From: Chionis minor | Lineage: Eukaryota > Chordata > Aves > Charadriiformes > Chionididae | Assembly: GCA_013398295.1 (NCBI GenBank) | Contig: VZSF01001075.1 | Coordinates: forward strand, 1,178,001 to 1,242,000 | DNA length: 64,000 bases | Direction: 5' to 3' | In this document: piece after piece, positions 49,381 through 61,109 of the stretch | How the letters are laid out: each line of letters begins with the position of its first letter | How positions within the stretch are numbered: position 1 is the stretch's first letter | Position numbers and translations under genes: made by a program | The notes under the pieces: model-generated | Databases searched by the model: none | What the model saw: the letters and a program-made list of their open reading frames with translations, nothing else | What the model was told of the DNA's origin: nothing

Positions 49381-50199
49381 AAACTCCTCTGGCCCCTTCC
49401 AGTCAGCCTTATGTCCTACAACTGGGCACTTTTAAGCCTCCCCTAACATCCAACTCCCTCTGCAAAAGAAAGATGTGAAGAGCGATAGCCTTCTCTTACT
49501 TCAGAAAATAAAAGAAGTCAGAAGAAAGACGTACAACCTGAGCAGCAGTCCCAAAAAATTGAATTTATCCTATTCATAACTGTGGTAAAGGCAACAGCCA
49601 AAGTTTGAAGGAGCCGCAAGAGCAGGAAAAGAGCTGAGCTGGAAGCAGTCAACTCGAGCCTCCTCAGACATACAAATTGATTTGTCCTCCGACCCTAGAT
49701 TACAACTTACTTTGCTTATGCTTTGAGCCCATTTTGCGTAACCCTTAGCTTCACTTGTTCTGCACCAAGCAATGTCATTTCTTGAGACTCTGCTAGTTCC
49801 TAATGATGTGGAATATAACGTGTCACCACTGAATGCAGCTAAGAAATATGCAAAAGAGAAAATGCTAAACTTTGAAAGAAAACCCTGTCTTAGCATACTA
49901 TTAGACTAATCATGTGAAAATGTTTATTTGCTATGAAGTCACAGTTATTAAACAAATTGGTACATTCTACAGTGCCACAGTACTCTTCCACGGTGTTGCA
50001 AGATTTCTTTAAAATTATGTTGAAAAAGATACATTCAGCTAATGAAATTAATGAGCTTTAATACTCCCTTGAAGTACAGGTTTTCAGCACAAATTTGCTT
50101 CATTATCACAGCTCCATAAGCCTTGTAATGCATAATGGTCACTGATCCTACCCAGAACACAGTGAAACATGGCAAAAGTTTAATTGTACATGCACCTAC

Positions 50200-50410
50200 A
50201 TTTTAAAGCAAATAAGGCAGTCTCCAAGGCTATTAATATAACAGATGCCTTTTATAATTAAAGGGATAATGTCCAAAGATTAGCGGGAAAGTATTTTAAT
50301 TAAAGTTAGTAAATTACTGTTGAAGCCATCATTACATGGAAACTCAATGAAAATTAGATGCTTAATTTTGCAGAAGTACAGCAACAACAGGAAGTTTTCC
50401 AGCGTTTGGC
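50200..50410. promoter_or_regulatory. Candidate conserved regulatory element
   Basis: The stretch is dense in homeodomain-type cores: AAAGGGATAATGTCC, AAAGATTAGCGGG, TTTTAATTAAAGTTAG and TAAATTACTG, followed by GGAAACTCAATG. GGATAA and GATTAG are of the K50 (OTX/PITX) type and TTAATTAA of the Q50 type. The texture resembles conserved non-coding elements of developmental gene deserts. This is a pattern judgement, not evidence of conservation. Confidence 0.25.
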
Positions 50411-51619
50411 TGACACACAGAACGCCATCTCACATGCTTAAACACCTCATTCGGTACAAGTTTTCCTCATTTGCTTAACACATACTGTACTGTAAGGAAA
50501 TAATTAAGCCTGGTGCACCGTACTGTGGACTTCATTTTTCTTCCCACTGTTCTCAAGTAGAAGACTCTGTAAAAAAGCTCATCCAAAAATAGTAACACTC
50601 AAAAAAAAATCATTAAAATGAGTTTATAAGAATTTATTAACATAAGACACAGTATTAGCACTGGAAAACACCTTCTATGGACACCATTTTAATGAATGGG
50701 TGAAGAGGCACAGTAAGATTCAGTAACTTTTCTTGAATGCATTGTTGGTACAGATACAAATCCATTACAGGAAGCCTATCTAAAAGTGTATCTCAATAGC
50801 TCAATTTACTAAAGGTTTACAAGGTCTTTGGATGGTACAAAGTGACTCTGGCAAGTAGTTAACATAACTAATTATAAGAACACATTTTTTGTCTAGACAG
50901 AGGAAGGATTAGCTCATCTATCCTTTTTTTTATTAAAATGAATGAGAGGATACGTTTTCTGCCTTTGTCTACCTCGTCAGTTTTAAATTATTCAGTGCAG
51001 TAGTATGTGACATCAGACTGCATTGCTACGGTTTGCTTTCTGTGCTGCTAACGTATCTATTCTATATTCTCCAGGCCATTCACAGACTGAAAAAGGTCAG
51101 TCAAACACAAAGTTTAAGAAAACAGATACATGGATACGGCCTTTAGAGCACTACGGTGAAATCCCTGAGTGAACAGTAACAGTTTTTATGCCCATTGTTC
51201 ACCAGCCTGAAATTAGATTTGCAGGTGGTACCCCTCAGGAAGCAGTAAATGCCCATGTTTTTGTGCTATTAGTCAAGATAAGTGACAAGAAAGGGTTTAG
51301 AGCAGTAATCACACGCAGGCGCAGTTGTGGTAGAGGAGCTGTGGAACCTAGAGATGAAGATATTTCATTTTGCTGACTAGAGACCCCCAAGGTAAGAAGG
51401 TAAATTTAAAAGCAAAGACACCAAAGTTGCACAGAAGACACCTGGTGCCAAGACTGAGTTGGGGTGAAGAGAGGGAAAATAGGCAAACAGTTGAGTAACT
51501 CCTATCAAGCAAATGCTGCTGCTGAGAGCAGGCGTCCAAGGACTTCCTTCTCCAGCCCTGAATTTTACAAGCTCTTCTCTGCTGAAGTTCCCCCATATCC
51601 TACTCAAATGTTGGTTGTT

Positions 51620-51641
51620 CCCTCTCTCTCTCTCTCTCTCC
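51620..51641 (+). repeat. (CT)n microsatellite
   Basis: About ten uninterrupted CT units ahead of CCAGGGAAGG. It looks like a polypyrimidine tract followed by CAG, but nothing downstream supports an exon. Confidence 0.9.
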
Positions 51642-52349
51642 AGGGAAGGGTGGCCTGGTCTTACCTGTATTAATCTACCCAGTGATATACAGCTGGTTCC
51701 AAATAACTACTGTAATTCCACATTGGTACAAGAAACAATATCCTTTGTATGTAACTTTCAAACCAGCACAAGCTATTTGTGGGAACCAATGTATATTTTA
51801 TTACTGCAGTAACATTCAGCACACTGTGCCGCATACTGCACGCGTACCCTGTTTGGTCTGGTACTAGCGAACCTGTTGTGAGCAATTGGATTCCACCCAG
51901 ACTGGGCAAGTGAGAGACTACTTTTGTCAATACTTCCCTTTTCCTAAGACAGTCACCATTACACTTGCACTAGATACACTGCACTGAATTACACAAAAGG
52001 GCACCCAAACCAGAGCGACACTTGATGTGCTCGAAAGGTCATCTATGATGGCTTTCATGACACGTGGGTGCTGCGCCGTTCCCAGATGTCTTCTCTTTAT
52101 AGTTTAATTATGAAGGTATCCCTTACCAGGCTCAACTCAACTGAACAATTGTTACGCGGATTGTTACGTGGCAGACATCTTTTGACCTCCAGTAGCAGCA
52201 AGAAGTATGTTGATTCCTCCATCTGTTAATTCACCAGGAGGCAGCCAACAAAGTTTATTTCTGTTAACTCAGCAGGAAAAGCATTCTGGTGTGCATGCTA
52301 CTGGTCAGACAAATGGCGTTTTCCATATCCGCTCATAATTGCCGTAACG

Positions 52350-52520
52350 CGGATAGCAATTTGAAATGTGTGTTTTAAAAATTAATTGATGCACTACTTA
52401 TCACTTTACATTTCTAAATTAAAATTACCATTCCTGCAACGACAGGCAGAGCAAAGGTGAGACTGTCAAAGCTGGCTGACAAATCAAATTCATTGCAAGA
52501 CACCAGTTTACTGCATGACT
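52350..52520. promoter_or_regulatory. Candidate conserved regulatory element
   Basis: AT-core motifs (AAAATTAATTGATGC, TAAATTAAAATTACC) sit beside TGACAGGC-like and CTGACAAATC sequences resembling MEIS/PBX cores (TGACAG, TGACAAAT). The combination of homeodomain and TALE-type motifs suggests an enhancer, but only cross-species alignment could show it. Confidence 0.2.
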
Positions 52521-53692
52521 TGCACCTCCACAGCAAAAGTCCCTCCTATTGAGTCAGAAGCTGAGATATACCACAGAGATGAACATATATCTAAATGCAG
52601 TGTCTGAAGTGTTATTGATTTTTATAGCCAGTCAGAATACGTTCAACAAAATTGCTGTTTTTACTGGTTTTGACCAGCTCTGTTGACTCCATTTGCAAGT
52701 GCCTTTGCATTTCAAAAAAGTGTTTAGTGGGGAGACAAGGAGGAATCCACCAGAAAACAGCATACATTAAAACTGCTGCAATCAACAAAACAGTGTTAAT
52801 AGCACTGACAATGCTGTAACTGCCTTTCTAGTTTGTTTGCTCCAGTGTTAAAAAAATATATTGAAAACTTAAAACTGCCCCTCTCCACCAACTCAGCACT
52901 GTATATATTTTCTTTTTGTAACTGGACTTCCAGGGAAAATCCTTACAAGCAGTTTTAACCATTTTGCTACTAAGGCTTCTGCCTGTATCTTAGTTATACC
53001 ATTCCCAATTACCCAGTAACTTAAGAATTTCTACCTGTTTGAACTCATCTCATGTGGTATGTTTCCTGCTTTTTCAAAAGCAGGATACCAATTAGCACTT
53101 AATATTTACTTCATACATTCTATTACAGTAAAATGAATTAGGATCTTTATTAACCCAAACTGAAAAAATTATGATATTGTCTATTCAATCACCAAGTCCA
53201 TCACTGCATTTGTACTGTGTTGGCTTTCTTAGGATTCTACTGTATTTTCCTCATGCTGGGATAATAAGTCTCCTAAATTGCTATCTGCAATAAATTTCTT
53301 GTGAAATGGTTCAGTTTCCTTTTTCCACTCCTTCATTTTCTGCTCTGAATAGAGAACCCTATAGCGAGACAGAGATTGCAAAGAAAAACAATTCAGAGAA
53401 CACAAATCACTAGAGTTTGGAAGAGGATAAAACCAAGAGGTTGAGGGATTACAAATGCACCAACTGGTCATTTCAGTTGTATTCATACCAAGTCTCATTC
53501 CAAAATAAGTTTGATAAGTTTGTCAATAACGTCATTACCTTTCACATAATTTTTTTGCTTCTCTTCAGGTCTGAATCTAACAGCTATGTCCTATTGATGC
53601 CTTTTGTCAGAAGCACATCCCCCATTCTACAACAACGACCAATATCTTCTCTATCCAGACTCTCCTGCTTACTCTCCCCCACCACTCCCCTG

Positions 53693-53721
53693 CCGCCCCC
53701 CCCCCTTTTTTTTTTTTTTAA
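53693..53721 (+). repeat. C/T homopolymer junction
   Basis: A run of about ten C follows CTGCCG and passes directly into a run of about fifteen T. Simple low-complexity sequence prone to length errors. Confidence 0.85.
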
Positions 53722-56700
53722 GAAAGCACTACACCTCTTGGGTGCTTTTATTCTCTTCCTTCAAAGTGGGACCATTTTCTTAAATCTTTGGCAGTTTACT
53801 CCTCCTCAAAGTCACAAAGCAAATGAGTATGGGTTTTACTTCAGCAAATTAGGGGTTTTTTGCCCTGTAAGAGCCGTCTCAAGGAATACAAGCTAAGGTG
53901 CAGAACTCCTTTGGAGGACGAAATTAGAAGCCTTCTAAAGCCTTCTCTTCCACGCTTAGGTGATGACAAGATCAACAAGACAGTCAGTGGGGAGACAGAC
54001 TGAGTACAGCTCCTGTGCAGCTGAGTAAATGTAAAGACCTGATGGCTACTTAAACAACTGATACTAAATGAAATAATGTTCTGACAAAGACCAAACAGAA
54101 AGGGGAGCCCCGAGTATATTGCTTTGTTGTCCTGTTCACCCACCAGAACCAGTTATAACAATATTTTCAGAAGCACCACAGGACCTATGGATTTACAGTA
54201 AACTGTTTCATTTAGTCCTTCTTTCTTTCAAACCAACTTCTATTCAAGCCAGCTCTGTAGCAGCAACATTGGCCTTAACTGCAAGGGGATACGTGCAAGA
54301 CACTTTTATAAAAGGGTTCACCCCGACCGCTTTTTTCTTTTCTTTATTCCAACAATAAACTATTGACTCCAGTTGAACTACTGACCATGGCAATAGTTAA
54401 ATTCATGAGAAAAATGCCCCAAACAAGCGTTTGAGCCTGAGTGTTTGGACTCTCAGACATGGCATAGCTTAAGAGCAACAGCAGGGTAAAGTACGCTACA
54501 TGTAACTGCTTTTAGGGTCTTCACATATTTTGGTGTTTCCTACTCCTGCAAGAAACAAATTGATATAATCCACCCTCTGCAGGGTGAGGATGCCTTCTTA
54601 CTCATCCTTGATATCATCACCTCAGCTTTTCTTTTCTCCTTGGGACAGCTCTAGCCCATGCTTCGTCAGTGGAGGCTGACTACCATCTATCTCCTTTTTC
54701 TTCCCAGCTACAGATATATTCATGCACACCTACCTTTCACTTTAAAGTCTAATATTTAGCTTCTGGAACCCAAAGGATCCAAGTGTTGTCCATCACACCT
54801 TTAACAGACAAGTTATGTTTCAAAGCTCAACAACAGAGTTGCATTAATTAACACCTGAATTTCGCTCTTTCCATCTTTGAGGGTGTTTGATTGAAATAAG
54901 TAGAATATTGTTCATGCTCTAAATCTAGCCGGCTCATGAAAATGATGATCTGCATTAGCTGACTGCAACTAATTCTGACTTACCACTCTTACCTCAGATG
55001 GCTCAGCCTCACCCTCTTCTCCATTTTTAATGCAGTAATTTACTTTTTATCCCCCACCTGAACTGCTGTGGTTTTCAAGCAGATGCATGGCATGCTAAAT
55101 AATGGCAGTGGCTGCATAGTACAAGAACTCAAGACTCCAACACAGATGCATTTCCTTAGTATGATTCCCATTATGTGGGAAGGTTAAAACACTATTCAGA
55201 TACCATTTGTACAATGTTTTCTTTCAACTTGTTTCTCACATACTTCATGCTGAAGAGAATCAATTTAATGACGCCTCTACAAATTTTCCCAATACCAATC
55301 TATTTTACCATCCCTAACTATTACTTTTGGATGATAAAATCTAATAGTAAAAAAATTAAAAAAATATATAAAATCCAATTAAAAGCAATTTTGAGAACTC
55401 CAGGATCTCAGCCCTGGAGAGGCTGATCATGGAAGCACTGCGGTATGATTTTGGAGCAAGATACCTAAGTTTCACCCAGGTACCCTTTTAAGCTCATAGA
55501 ATGTTTCCCCACCGTTATGCTACTTATAACAGACAAGTATTAAAAACCTTAAAACTCAAACTGTGACTGCTCATCCCCCTTGAGCCACAGTATGTAGAGG
55601 CAGACAGAATTTCCTGAGGATCCAATTCCCTCCATCCTATAAACCCCTCTATAAACTTATATAGTGTAATGGACTTAAGCAGTATCAGGGTAGAGAGGAA
55701 GAATAACAAGGAACTGATTGATTTAAGACAATATCAAAGTATATTTTATGCAGATAAATTCCAGCAACTCCTCCTTCCCCACCTTCCCCCTTCAGCTCCA
55801 GGGGTAAAAAAGACCCATTGTTAAAGGACAACAGTTCTGAGAATACACTAAGAAACACCTTACATACAACTATTAATTCACAGATGGTTTTCTGCATTCT
55901 ATGCCTAACAAGAAGTCATTCATAGAGTTGTTCTGACTTTAAAATATTGCATTAATAAATAAGGTTATTTAAAACACTAAGTTTCAATAAAGTTCAGTTA
56001 TAAAGCAAAAAGACTAAAATTTATCTCATCTTACTCTCTTAAAAGATGAGCAGAATCGCATTGGATATTAGATTACATATTTCAGTAGCAGGGTGATTTC
56101 CCTCCCAACCAAAAGAATTAAGAAGCCTGTACAGTCCGAGTCAGCATTCCAGGTCATTAAAAGAATTCAACACATCAGGCCATGTTTCTTATTCCGTATT
56201 ACTTTTCACTTGCTTGATGTGGAGTGTTCTGCTAGATTTCCCCCCTCCCCCCAAGATTTGTCATCATTTGGCTCTTTGCCTTGTTTTCGCTTGCGCTTTT
56301 GCTGAGCTAAAGAATCAATATCTGTATAAGGTAATTTTTAATTAAACAAGCTGATCCTATACTTTCCTGTTTTTAATATTTATATACATACACAAAAAAG
56401 TGTAATTATCCACTATAAGCCATAGTTAAAGCTTTCTGAAGTAAACAGAAGGACTTTTGATTTCCTTGAGCTTTTGAATTAAGTCCTAGAAGCAAATACC
56501 ACCAGAGATCTTATTCAGCCGAGTGGAAGAAAGAGATCAATGTTCTTCTTTTCTCCCCTGGTTGGTCCTGCCTGACTGCAACAGAAAGAAAATCAAATGC
56601 TAAAGCAACAGATGCTCTGGTTTAGTCAATGAGTGCTGTGGAAAATTATCCGTCTAAAATGTTAGATTAACAGTTAGTTAAGACTAAAGATGGAAAAATA

Positions 56701-59700
56701 ATATAATTCTACAGCAGATTTTTTTTTGAAGTCTCAAAGAGATTTAAAATACTAGAATTTAAGATGTGGTCTCTTATAGAAGACAGAGCACAGAGGAAGC
56801 GAAACAAGACTGCCAAATCCAGTTAGAGAGCACACATTTCCACCCTCAAGTTTCCTTTGCTTTCATCTTGTGATACCACACTGAATGAATTGGCTCAGAA
56901 TTTGGGTTGCAATAAGATGGAATTCTGTGCGAGTATGCAAGACCACTGCTGAACTGATGTACTTTATTTTGAGGGGTGACTCTGTGAGAACATTGCTTGA
57001 AGAATAATTGCATTTTTGAATTGTAGACCCTCAGGTCCTTCTATGGTATGAATCACAGTCACAGAGTTACAACTCTTCATGTAGAATATTAACAGGCTGG
57101 GCAATCAGGCTGAGAAAGACCCAGCAGAAGAAGAAGTGCAAGTGTACCAGTTATCTTCAAGATTAATATGTGCTGTAAGCACTGCAGTCATACCGCTCTC
57201 CAAAGGAAGGAAGGAATGAACAACAACAGCCGTATGAACTGTAGTTTCACTGAAAGATATTGGTGTAGGTAATCTCATCACTAGCTGATACTGTAGAAGT
57301 CCACAAAAAGGACTTCCATCAGCGTATTCTCCTCACACTGTCCCACAGGCTCAAAGGCAGAAAAATATTTCCAAACCACACGTCAAGAAAATGAATGGTG
57401 CCATAGAAAAGAAGCTATCATCATCTCCTTTTCTTCTTGCGGTGTCTGCTGTCACACTGGACTCGGTAGCTAGATCCTTAACTCGGGCCTGTTTTCTGCC
57501 CCACGGGATTTAAACCCACCCTCTTCGGTCTTATGCTTTGGCTGTGGAAAGAGACACACTGAGAATGAACATCTAAAATTTCACCTCTGTGCAAAAGGTT
57601 TAAGGTCAGAATTTGAGCTACCTCAAATAGCTACACAGCTTCTGTGCCTACAGGGGTTAAGCAACAAGTGGCTCTTCAGCATTACAAGTTTTGACTTGGA
57701 TGAAAACACAGCTTCTGGTTTAGGATGTCGTGTCTGTCTCTGAGGAGAAATGCAGTGGCAAGGCACAGCTCCACGCAGCAGTCTGCAAAGATGCTCAGAG
57801 CAGGATCTCCTATGCAGAATTTAAAACTGTCTTTTTATCAAATTTTCTCCTTAAGACATACTGTGCAATGGAAGGGAAATAGTTTTGTGTCAATTTACAT
57901 AGGATTCAATAAAAGCAAATAAAAAAGTTGTTTCCTATTAAAATCTACACAAGTTTTCTATTATCATGAGTATTATTAACTGGAGATATATATGCCAGAT
58001 CTTCTTTTAATTATAGGCATATAACTTACACAAAAAGAAGTCATATCTTCCAAGTAATTACAGGCAGCTCTAAAGTATATTATTGTATTATTAAATTAAA
58101 AAATCCGCTAGTAGAAAGATCAGAAATTAAATATAGAATTATACAGCACTTAAAGAAATAGTAGGCATAGACAGAAGTTAAATAAGCTAAATTATTCAGA
58201 TTTAAAATACAATTTTCACACAGAAAAGAATTATATGCAGAAGTAGTGTTTTGCTGCAGTTTTCTAAATCAGATTTAGCTACAAGAAAACTATTCAGTTC
58301 TCATTAAAATAAGCAAAGTAAACCCAGTTTATCCTGAAGAGCAAAGAACGCTTTCTTCCCCCCAGTGAAATAATTTCCAGAAAGATCCCCCATGCCTAGT
58401 AAGATGAGGAACATGAACAGCATCACGTAATCAGAGCATAGTGTATTAAGGAATATTGTGTAGCCTCAGTTCTTCACAGCTCATACATATCTATTTGATT
58501 TATGCCCTGTTTTTCAAGCTAAGAACTCAGAATCCTTTATACTGTCCAATGGTAGCAAGACAAAGTCTTGAAGGAAGAGGAACAGGCCTTACTCCAGATG
58601 GATTAAACCTGTAAAGTCCTCTTTATTAAGATACCAACAATCCAAGGCTGAATATTTTATCCACGTCTTTGGTTCAGCCCTCAGGAGACAAATCAGGCTG
58701 TGTAATGACCACAGCTGACTTACGATTCCCTGAAGTCATGCTTCTTCATTTACCTTAGTCTAAACTGCCCCATAAATTGCATTATCCAGTCATAAACCAG
58801 TTCAGCTTTCATTCTACTCTAAGTCAGCAAGGCTCACCCTGAATTAATGATGAGCCTTAATAAGATGGAAAATAGTACAGATTAAAAAGGATTGTAATAC
58901 ATAAAACTGCATTTTGAGGCTGAGCTGGATATAGACTTTAAGCTAGCTGGTACACATTTTACAGCGGATTTAGCGCAGGATACCCAGGAAGCGTTTTCAA
59001 AGCTAGTTCTAAGAGTCATTACTATGTGACCATGGGGAACCAAACAAGTTAGGTAAAATAAGTGCCTGTACTAGACACATGAATCTAAAGCATACATCTA
59101 TTTTTATGCCTAAAACAAGTATTTAAGGTCCAAAATATTGAAATGTTGTATCTTTTTTCCCCACTAATAGTGTCCAGTAGTGAAGAGAATCAGAACTACC
59201 AAAAAATTGCAAGAACGATTATTTTCATCAGACTTCCCTTCTCGTTTTGCAAGCTCAACAGGTCTAGAAATTTGTGGTAAGTTCTGAACATCGGAAAGCT
59301 TATTTAAGCTGAACTCACAGCAACCCCTTTTGAAATGTGCCCTACTATACTTGCGTTCCAGTCAGGTCACAGCTTGGCTACTGCTTCAGAGGCCAAGTCA
59401 AAGTCCAGCTACAAATGTGAAGTGCAGATGATCTGCCTTAAGGTTCTGCAGCTTGCATGTCTGCCTCTTAACTTTCTATTTTTATAAACCATTGCCACTG
59501 GTGAGTTTTGTCACGATCCTGTAATTACTGCCGCCTTCTTAGAATGCTTTTTTGTTGATTTTTTTTCTCCCATTATCTTTACAGTGGAGTGAAAACTTAA
59601 AACCAAAATGCCCAAGAGGTTATTCAGCCTTAAACTATGTGAGAACCTCTGCAATTTTAAAAAAGTATCAACTACATTCAGAGCAAAATTAAAAATAAAT

Positions 59701-61079
59701 TTTATTAGTAACCTTAGCAAGTATTCTGCAAATAGAAAGGCTGTTAAATTTTACAAGGCAGTAACACCCTAGAAAGTGCTTGAAATGTCTATCCACTCTC
59801 CCAACGAGTAGCTGCCTTGGGCCGCACCTCAGTAGGGAAACACACAACATGTATTAGTTGGACTACAGAAGACGAAGAGTGTGCTGGTTCAAACTCTTAC
59901 TGCACGAGCTAATTCAGAGTGTCATCGCAGTGGATTAAAGACAGAAGGAAAGAGAAAGAGCGAGGGAGAGAACGTAAATTAATTCCTCCATACCAGAAAG
60001 CCAACTTTCAGTCAGCTTTTCCCAGGATGTTTGTATCTGCAAGCCTACTGAGGATTCCAGCAGAAGGAAGTCTATTAATTTTCCATGTACTTGTTGACGA
60101 AAAAGCTATCAGGATTATGGGTTGAATATTTCTAGAGTAGGGAAAGTAAGGGATGCAATTAATCTCTGTGAACTAAAATATACCTCTTTTCATTAATCTT
60201 TTATTGTAAATGAGCAAAGTAATTGAACCAGTACCACACTGTCAGAATAAATGCAATACCAGTGGGATATGCATGAGAGAGCACATACTGATTGAGTATT
60301 AAATATCTAACGGCAATAATTTATGGTTCATTACCTCTTTTTGGAGTTCCTTAGTTGCAGAGTGCTTGAATTTTAAGTAGACAGACTTTCAGCAGAAACT
60401 GCTTTCAAATGCTGAACATAGCAAATGCGCAAAGCCCTCAGCAATCTACTTAATTTTAAGAGTTTTGTACTTAGTTGAGCCAAACTCTGTACCGCCAGAA
60501 ACATGGAAGCTATTTGCAACTTGGATTAATGCAATTAAAGATGCAGTGATGAATACTTCAAGGATCATGGGCAAAATGAAAATTAGAGATTACGAAGAGC
60601 ATATTGTATATAAACAGACCTCATGTAAAAATACCCAATACCTTGCTGTATGTTTTCAAACAAGGAGACTTCAAAAAGGCTAAATTCTAGAAGTGGAAGC
60701 ACAGCACAGCCACTTAAATGACTATGTTACATGGTATAATTTAGTTATCATATTAAAAGTAATTACTCCAACTGTTCAAGGGGAAAAGAGCCAGACATCC
60801 ACTTGTATAATCTTATGTATAAATAATGTTACCTCTTTATTATGACCTGAGTATTCCTGACAGCATCAGTTTTACAGAGAATCGTGGCAACGGTAAGAGC
60901 TAGTAAGAATTTGGCCTCTTGCCTCCCTACCCCTTTCTCAGACTCCGAGCAGAATCACTTGCAGGGAAAGATGTCACTGGTGCTAAATTGACTCACCATG
61001 ACCTCCTCTACCAACAGGCCTCATGACAGATTCAAACTGTCCTGCTTTGACAGAACCTTTCAAGGATCAAAGAAAAGGC

Positions 61080-61109
61080 GTATAAAAACACGCCTCGGTG
61101 TTTTTATAC
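61080..61109. repeat. 12-bp perfect inverted repeat (hairpin)
   Basis: GTATAAAAACAC, a 6-base loop GCCTCG, then GTGTTTTTATAC. The arms are exact. An overlapping alternative pairing (GGCG at 61077 with CGCC at 61091) also exists. It contains TATAAAA on both strands. No neighbouring gene suggests a role. Confidence 0.75.

Noticed and set aside
58829..58858. 8-bp inverted repeat AAGGCTCA ... TGAGCCTT with 14-base spacer
   Set aside because: Arms too short to be meaningful; many such pairs are expected by chance in 64 kb.
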